A stretch of 16,378 nt of DNA from JABCPE02 sp963519075 (GTDB lineage Bacteria; Bacteroidota; Bacteroidia; Flavobacteriales; Weeksellaceae), in the NCBI GenBank assembly GCA_963519075.1, contig CAUQMH010000031.1:1-16378 (forward strand). Reading direction: 5' to 3'. A program made the translations under genes and the position numbers. Positions 12,691 to 16,378 of the stretch are shown here, in pieces (positions within the stretch are counted from its first letter, which is position 1; every line of letters begins with the position of its first letter). Under the pieces are notes generated by a model, which worked only from the letters and a program-made list of their open reading frames with translations, had not been told where the DNA came from and ran no database searches.

Positions 12691-13803
12691 TCAGAGTTTT
12701 ATCGTGTTTTCTTCAAATTTCAGATTCTGCTCTGGGAAGTCCAGTTTTGTGAGCTGTTTTATCCTCTGAAAAGCCCTGTTTTCTGCATCCAGCTCAAGCC
12801 CTTTTTCTTTGGTCTGCTTTACAGAAACCACCTTCGCAGAGAGAAAATCACCGTTGGATTTCAGTTTTATGTCCAGCAGAGGCGCGATGCCTTTATCTCC
12901 TGTAAGGCTGAACCTCCCATAAGTATTAAAATTCCCAAGGCTGTACGCTATGAATTTATTTTTATAAACTTCCACTGCGCGGGTCACATGCGGGCCGTGT
13001 CCCAGCACGATATCCGCTCCTGCATCCACCACAGAGCGCGCGAAATGATGCACATCTCCTCTATTTTCTCCGTAAAAAATTTCTGCTTTTTTAGGAACTC
13101 TCACATGCTCCGTCCCTTCCGCACCGCCATGAAAAGAAACGATGGTAATGTCCGTCTGGGATTTTAGTTCCTGCACTATTTCTTTTGCTTTTTTGACATC
13201 CAATAGGGAAAGCATATTTTTATTCGGTGCAAAGGCGCAAAAGCCGTATTTTATATTATCTTTTTCAAAAATCACGACTGGATACTCCTTTGTCCCTGCG
13301 TGATAAATTCCTGCATCATCAAGGACTTTCGCTGTGGTTTTCCTTCCTATCAATCCAAAATCTCCTGCGTGGTTGTTCGCGGTGCTCATCAGATTAAACC
13401 CTGCTTCTCTGATGATTTTCCCGTACCGCTCGGGCATTCTGAAAACATAGCAGTGCTGTGGCTCTTTGTCCTCGCATTTTTGGGATTCTCCCTCATCTAA
13501 AAAAACGCCTTCCAAGTTCCCAAAAACGATGTCTCCTTTTAAATGATTTTTCACCTCTGAAAAACTTCCTGCCGCATCATCTTTCGGAAGATATTTTTTA
13601 GACGGATAGGCGCTTCCTATCATGATATCGCCCACCGCGACTATGTTTATAATATCTTTTTTGAGTTTTTCCTCTGGCTGTGAGCGTTCTATTTTTTTGA
13701 GCGAATCATCACTATCTTTGGAAGATATTTTTTCCAAATTCTCCTTTTTTTCACAAGAAAACAGCCCTAAAAGAACTGTCCAAAAGATAATTTTTCTTTT
13801 CAC
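12691..13803 (-). CDS. CapA family (poly-gamma-glutamate synthesis type) metallophosphatase-like lipoprotein
   Basis: The 370-residue protein starts with a lipoprotein signal ending L-F-S-C (Cys17). A charged linker (18-50) precedes the CapA/PGA_cap domain (about 52-305). Metal-site motifs of the calcineurin-like fold are present in order: A-V-G-D-I-M-I-G (Asp59), F-G-N-L-E-G-V (Asn96, Glu98), T-A-N-N-H-A-G-D-F-G (Asn144, His145), S-F-H-G-G-A-E-G near 225 and G-H-G-P-H-V near 280, then Y-S-L-G-N-F. The family is named after Bacillus CapA in poly-gamma-glutamate capsule synthesis, but no capB/capC genes are nearby. Here it is more likely a periplasmic hydrolase of unknown substrate. It is divergent from nusB. 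Only an imperfect -7 (TATCTTTA, 13827-13834) was seen upstream. Confidence 0.88.
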   Translation of the reverse strand: MKRKIIFWTVLLGLFSCEKKENLEKISSKDSDDSLKKIERSQPEEKLKKDIINIVAVGDIMIGSAYPSKKYLPKDDAAGSFSEVKNHLKGDIVFGNLEGVFLDEGESQKCEDKEPQHCYVFRMPERYGKIIREAGFNLMSTANNHAGDFGLIGRKTTAKVLDDAGIYHAGTKEYPVVIFEKDNIKYGFCAFAPNKNMLSLLDVKKAKEIVQELKSQTDITIVSFHGGAEGTEHVRVPKKAEIFYGENRGDVHHFARSVVDAGADIVLGHGPHVTRAVEVYKNKFIAYSLGNFNTYGRFSLTGDKGIAPLLDIKLKSNGDFLSAKVVSVKQTKEKGLELDAENRAFQRIKQLTKLDFPEQNLKFEENTIKL

Positions 13804-13887
13804 TTTTAATCTGCTTAATAACGGCGTAAAGATACAAAATTCATCAAAAAAAATAATTGATGTTTGATATTGAATATTTTATTTTTT

Positions 13888-13895
13888 TATCTTTG
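13888..13895 (+). promoter_or_regulatory. nusB: Likely promoter (-7 box) of the nusB operon
   Basis: TATCTTTG followed by CCC matches TAnnTTTG, with TTTG at 13862-13865 as a -33 candidate at a slightly long 22-base spacing. The ATG is 22 bases downstream. It would drive nusB, the DUF1573 gene and yajC. Confidence 0.6.
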
Positions 13896-13917
13896 CCCAC
13901 TTAAAGTTCTTTGAAAA

Positions 13918-14823
13918 ATGTTAGGAAGAAGACAATTACGAGAAAAAACTATCCAGACCCTTTATTCTTATCAGCAGAATCCTATAAAACAGGATGTTTT
14001 GGCAAGAAATATGTTTGTCGAAATAGATAAGATTTACTCTTTGTACATCTATCAGCTTAATTTTCTCATCGCCTTGAAAAAAATCGCGGAGAAACAAATG
14101 GAGCTGAACAAAAACAAGTACATAAAAACCGAAGAAGACCTCAATCCTAATCGGAAATTCATCCGAAATCAGGTGATAGAACTTCTCGAGCAAAACGAAG
14201 AAAGATTGTCTTTCAGCACTAAACATCAGAATCTAATCTGGGACATACATGATGACCTGCTCATCAAGGTTTTTAACAAAATAAAAGCGAGCAAACTCTT
14301 TCAAGATTACATGAAAGGAGATGAATTTTCTTTCGAGGAAGACCAAAAATTCATCGGAAAAGTTTTCCTAAGGTATGTCGCAGAAAACGAAGACTTCCAA
14401 AAACATTTGGAAGACTTAGAACTTCATTGGGCGGATGATTTCCACATCGCCAACTCCATGACACAGAAAACTCTCGGTTTCCTCAGCAAGGACAAGCCTT
14501 CGCATACTTTGATAAAGATGATAAAAGATGAAGACGATAGAAATTTCGCTCTGAAACTGCTCAACGAAACCCTGAATCACTGGGAAGAAACCGAAAAAAA
14601 GATAGAAGAAAGACTAGAGAACTGGGATTTAGACCGTATCTCGCTAATGGACAAAATCATTTTGGCTACCGCTATTTCAGAATTGGACTATTTCCCTCTG
14701 ACGCCTGCCAGAATCATCATCAATGAATATATAGAAATCGCAAAGGCTTTCGCTACGGACAAATCTCAAATCTTTGTAAATGGAATCCTTGACCGATACA
14801 TCAAAAGTAACAATAGAAATTAA
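13918..14823 (+). CDS. nusB: Transcription antitermination factor NusB, long Bacteroidota form
   Basis: NusB binds boxA RNA with S10 (NusE) during rRNA transcription. This protein has 301 residues, twice the usual 130-150. It opens with the NusB-like M-L-G-R-R-Q-L-R-E-K-T-I-Q-T-L-Y-S-Y. A long, charged helical middle section follows (about 25-185). The recognisable C-terminal NusB features appear last: L-E-N-W-D-L-D-R-I-S-L-M-D-K-I-I-L-A-T-A-I-S-E-L (about 233-256), the P-L-T-P-A-R-I-I-I-N-E-Y-I-E-I-A-K segment and F-V-N-G-I-L-D-R-Y. The enlarged form is usual for Flavobacteriia as far as I know. Neighbours are the DUF1573 lipoprotein (29-bp gap) and yajC, an order I know from related genomes. 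Confidence 0.93.
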   Translation: MLGRRQLREKTIQTLYSYQQNPIKQDVLARNMFVEIDKIYSLYIYQLNFLIALKKIAEKQMELNKNKYIKTEEDLNPNRKFIRNQVIELLEQNEERLSFSTKHQNLIWDIHDDLLIKVFNKIKASKLFQDYMKGDEFSFEEDQKFIGKVFLRYVAENEDFQKHLEDLELHWADDFHIANSMTQKTLGFLSKDKPSHTLIKMIKDEDDRNFALKLLNETLNHWEETEKKIEERLENWDLDRISLMDKIILATAISELDYFPLTPARIIINEYIEIAKAFATDKSQIFVNGILDRYIKSNNRN

Positions 14824-14852
14824 ATTTTAACCTTAAAATAACCAAAAAAGAA

Positions 14853-15287
14853 ATGAAAAATACTTTGAAACTTTCAGGAATAGGGCTAATGATGCTCCTC
14901 GCTGTAGTATCTTGCCAAAAAAACGAAAAAGCTGACCCGATGCCAGAGCCTGTGGAAGAAGCTAAACCAGAACAACCAATGACAAAGGCGAGTTTTGCTA
15001 AAGAAGAGCACGATTTCGGGACGATGAAAAAAGGTGAAGTGATTCAGCATGTCTACGAGGTAACCAATACGGGCGACAAGCCTCTATACATCAACTCCGT
15101 GCAGCCTGCATGCGGATGCACAGCGCCAGACTACACCAAAGATGCCATCGCACCAGGAGAAAAGGGACAAGTAACGCTGAGTTTTGACTCCAAAAACTTC
15201 TCTGGAGCTGTAACGAAAACCGCACAAGTATTCATGAACGCAGAAAACTCTCCTGTTACACTGAGTTTTAAGGCGAATGTACAATAA
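14853..15287 (+). CDS. DUF1573 family lipoprotein
   Basis: The 144-residue protein has a lipoprotein signal ending V-V-S-C (Cys21), then a Pro/Glu-rich linker to about residue 45. The DUF1573 domain covers about 46-143, with the typical E-H-D-F-G-T-M-K-K-G-E, F/Y-E-V-T-N-T-G-D-K-P-L and the conserved A-C-G-C-T (Cys87, Cys89), ending in a beta-sandwich strand. Such domains resemble immunoglobulin-like ASH/MSP folds and act in the periplasm; the exact role is not known. It is second in the nusB operon, 24 bp before yajC. The start is fixed by the signal peptide and by an A-rich leader. Confidence 0.88.
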   Translation: MKNTLKLSGIGLMMLLAVVSCQKNEKADPMPEPVEEAKPEQPMTKASFAKEEHDFGTMKKGEVIQHVYEVTNTGDKPLYINSVQPACGCTAPDYTKDAIAPGEKGQVTLSFDSKNFSGAVTKTAQVFMNAENSPVTLSFKANVQ

Positions 15288-15311
15288 TCACTTAGAAAAA
15301 CTTTAATAAAA

Positions 15312-15602
15312 ATGGAAAACTTACAACAGTTCATACCGATGTTGCTGATTTTGGTCGCATTCTATTTCCTAATGATAAGACCACAGCTCACGAAACAGAA
15401 AAAAGAAAAACAATTTCAGGAGAATCTGAAACCTGGGAGAAGAGTCGTGACGACTTCTGGTATCCACGGGCGTATCTTCTCCATCGCAGAAGATGGCGTA
15501 GTCATCGAGACGCTTTCTGGTAAGTTGAAAATGGAATTGGCAGCAATATCCAAAGACCTTACCCTCAGTCGTTTTCCTGAGGAAGGCGAAGAAAAGAAAT
15601 AA
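15312..15602 (+). CDS. yajC: Sec translocon accessory subunit YajC
   Basis: This 96-residue inner-membrane protein has one N-terminal membrane segment (about 6-22: F-I-P-M-L-L-I-L-V-A-F-Y-F-L-M-I). It is followed by R-P-Q, a lysine-rich turn (T-K-Q-K-K-E-K) and the small soluble domain with L-K-P-G-R-R-V-V-T-T-S-G-I-H-G-R-I and I-E-T-L-S-G-K-L-K-M. This is the standard YajC layout and length. YajC associates with SecDF and SecYEG. secD/secF are not in this window. It is the last gene before a strong terminator. Confidence 0.95.
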   Translation: MENLQQFIPMLLILVAFYFLMIRPQLTKQKKEKQFQENLKPGRRVVTTSGIHGRIFSIAEDGVVIETLSGKLKMELAAISKDLTLSRFPEEGEEKK

Positions 15603-15608
15603 CAAACA

Positions 15609-15636
15609 AATCCCTATCACAGATAGGGATTTTTTA
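15609..15636 (+). terminator. Terminator of the nusB-DUF1573-yajC operon
   Basis: AATCCCTATC pairs perfectly with GATAGGGATT around ACA, followed by TTTTT, seven bases past the yajC stop. It may also stop the convergent gene at 15692 on the other strand, where the T run is weaker. Confidence 0.9.
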
Positions 15637-15691
15637 TGGACTTTTGGTTAAATTTTCCTTGATTTTTTTGTGCTTTTTCTCCGAAAACGCT

Positions 15692-16015
15692 CTAATGCAA
15701 TTCTACCTTACTGTCTTTCATGACATTGGTTACTCCTTTTATATTTTCAAAGTATTTTCTCCCCTGCTCTATGGATTTTCCTCGAAATATTCTCACCGCG
15801 ATGCCTTTCATTTCCTTGTATTCATAGATAATTTCTGCTCCATAGGACTTCACTTTTCTTTTTAATTTCGGAAGAGAAATTTCATTATCATTATAAAAAA
15901 CAATCAGCGTTCGGTCTTCTTGGGTGTATGTTTCTTCCTGTTGATACACAGCTTTCTGCATCTGCGTACAACCGATGAATGACATCGCAATAAGTAATAA
16001 CAAAATTTTTCTCAT
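15692..16015 (-). CDS. Small lipoprotein resembling an inhibitor I9 / subtilisin-propeptide domain
   Basis: The 107-residue protein has a lipoprotein signal ending F-I-G-C (Cys16). After a short Gln/Glu linker, residues about 37-105 follow a beta-alpha-beta-beta-alpha-beta order: T-L-I-V-F-Y, then the helix L-P-K-L-K-R-K-V-K-S-Y-G, then E-I-I-Y-E-Y and G-I-A-V-R-I-F, then the helix G-R-K-Y-F-E-N-I-K, and G-V-T-N-V-M-K-D-S-K-V-E. This is the layout of the peptidase inhibitor I9 domain, normally the propeptide of subtilisin-like proteases, but no protease follows. It could be a stand-alone envelope protease inhibitor or chaperone. The match is by pattern, not by search. An imperfect -7 (TAAATTTT) lies just upstream. 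Confidence 0.6.
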   Translation of the reverse strand: MRKILLLLIAMSFIGCTQMQKAVYQQEETYTQEDRTLIVFYNDNEISLPKLKRKVKSYGAEIIYEYKEMKGIAVRIFRGKSIEQGRKYFENIKGVTNVMKDSKVELH

Positions 16016-16061
16016 TTCTAAAAATTTACTCCGAATTTATTAATCATTTTATAATTAAACA

Positions 16062-16092
16062 AAATTCCCCTTACCAAAGCAAAGGGAATTGA
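16062..16092 (-). terminator. Probable terminator of the nitroreductase-like gene
   Basis: AATTCCC pairs with GGGAATT, with a partly paired interior (TT/AA) and a short loop. On the minus strand it is followed by TTTTG and more T/A. It lies about 45 bases past the stop at 16136. The 120-bp gap 16016-16135 holds nothing else recognisable. Confidence 0.55.
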
Positions 16093-16135
16093 ACGAACAA
16101 ACAGCTTTTTCTATTTTTAGATTTTTATTAAATAA

Positions 16136-16378
16136 TTATTTATTCTTTATAACTTCTTGTATGGGTTTTCGTTTGGAATAAGGCAGTGGCTTGGTGTGTC
16201 CTATACGAAGCAGAATCTGCGGAAATTGATGATTAACAGCTATCTTTTCGCGGAGCTGATTCCTAACCTCAGGAACCTCACAAGGCTGGTTGATATAGGC
16301 ATGCGCAATATTTTCCTTCGTAAGCGAGAGTAAAAAACGCTGGAGTGTACGCCCTGCATCTATCCATGCGTGTATATC
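16136..16378 (-). CDS. Nitroreductase-like flavoprotein, C-terminal 80 residues only
   Basis: The frame is open from the right edge to TAA at 16136-16138; the start lies outside the window. The visible part reads A-W-I-D-A-G-R-T-L-Q-R-F-L-L-S-L-T, then I-N-Q-P-C-E-V-P-E-V-R, then F-P-Q-I-L-L-R-I-G-H, and P-Y-S-K-R-K-P-I-Q-E-V-I. This order (W-x-x-A-G, NQP-E, R-x-x-L, P-Q-x-L-L-R-x-G, P-x-x-R-R/K-P) is typical of the C-terminal half of nitroreductase/Acg-type FMN-binding proteins. The substrate is unknown. It points toward the same direction as the I9-like gene but is separated by a probable terminator. Confidence 0.7.
   Translation of the reverse strand, partial: DIHAWIDAGRTLQRFLLSLTKENIAHAYINQPCEVPEVRNQLREKIAVNHQFPQILLRIGHTKPLPYSKRKPIQEVIKNK

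Noticed and set aside
12595..13167. Plus-strand open frame of 190 codons
   Set aside because: It lies opposite the CapA-like gene and its terminator, begins in an A-rich intergenic stretch and has no recognisable domain; the minus-strand gene has clear motifs.
13827..13834. TATCTTTA as promoter of the CapA-like gene
   Set aside because: The final G of the -7 consensus is missing and no -33 is evident, so it is mentioned only in the gene entry.
1..16378. CRISPR arrays, tRNA or rRNA genes, insertion sequences, prophage or defence genes
   Set aside because: No regularly spaced repeats, transposase-like proteins, terminal inverted repeats or tRNA-like clover-leaf sequences were seen; the only long repeat is the tandem duplication.

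Overview
The window looks like a core chromosomal segment of an AT-rich Bacteroidota bacterium of the class Flavobacteriia, most likely family Weeksellaceae (Chryseobacterium/Riemerella type). The basis is the exbB-exbD-exbD-tonB cluster, the 301-residue NusB with a long N-terminal extension, the nusB-DUF1573-yajC order, many lipoproteins with an S-C lipobox, short A-rich leaders instead of Shine-Dalgarno sites, and repeated TAnnTTTG -7 promoter boxes. The genus assignment is inference.

Layout. 1-4580 (minus strand): a TonB energy-transduction operon, exbB, two exbD and tonB, followed by a small two-segment membrane protein gene and a PstS-like periplasmic-binding lipoprotein that runs off the left edge. 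Its distal half carries an old tandem duplication of about 742 bp. It spans the tonB 3' end, the small gene and the pstS 5' end, so the junction is a pstS'::tonB' chimera. The inner copy is now decayed. 4763-7711 (minus): leuS, with an unusually AT-rich, enlarged insert before KMSKS. 7803-8282 (minus): a lipocalin-like lipoprotein. 8375-9658 (minus): an NAD(P)-dependent malic enzyme without the phosphotransacetylase-like domain often fused to it. 9789-10295 (plus): a small outer-membrane-barrel-like secreted protein. 10329-12479 (minus): a TonB-receptor-like outer membrane protein. 12691-13803 (minus): a CapA-like lipoprotein. 13918-15602 (plus): nusB, a DUF1573 lipoprotein and yajC, ending in a strong terminator. 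15692-16015 (minus): a small lipoprotein resembling a stand-alone inhibitor I9 (subtilisin propeptide) domain. 16136-16378 (minus): the C-terminal end of a nitroreductase-like flavoprotein.

How the genes fit together. ExbB, ExbD and TonB would energise outer-membrane receptors such as the one at 10329-12479. The envelope theme continues with several lipoproteins, YajC (Sec translocon) and CapA. LeuS, NusB and malic enzyme are housekeeping genes. I see no rRNA, tRNA, CRISPR array, insertion sequence, phage or defence system. I did not find a convincing new biological system. The most unusual structure is the decayed tandem duplication with its chimeric junction at 452-1935.
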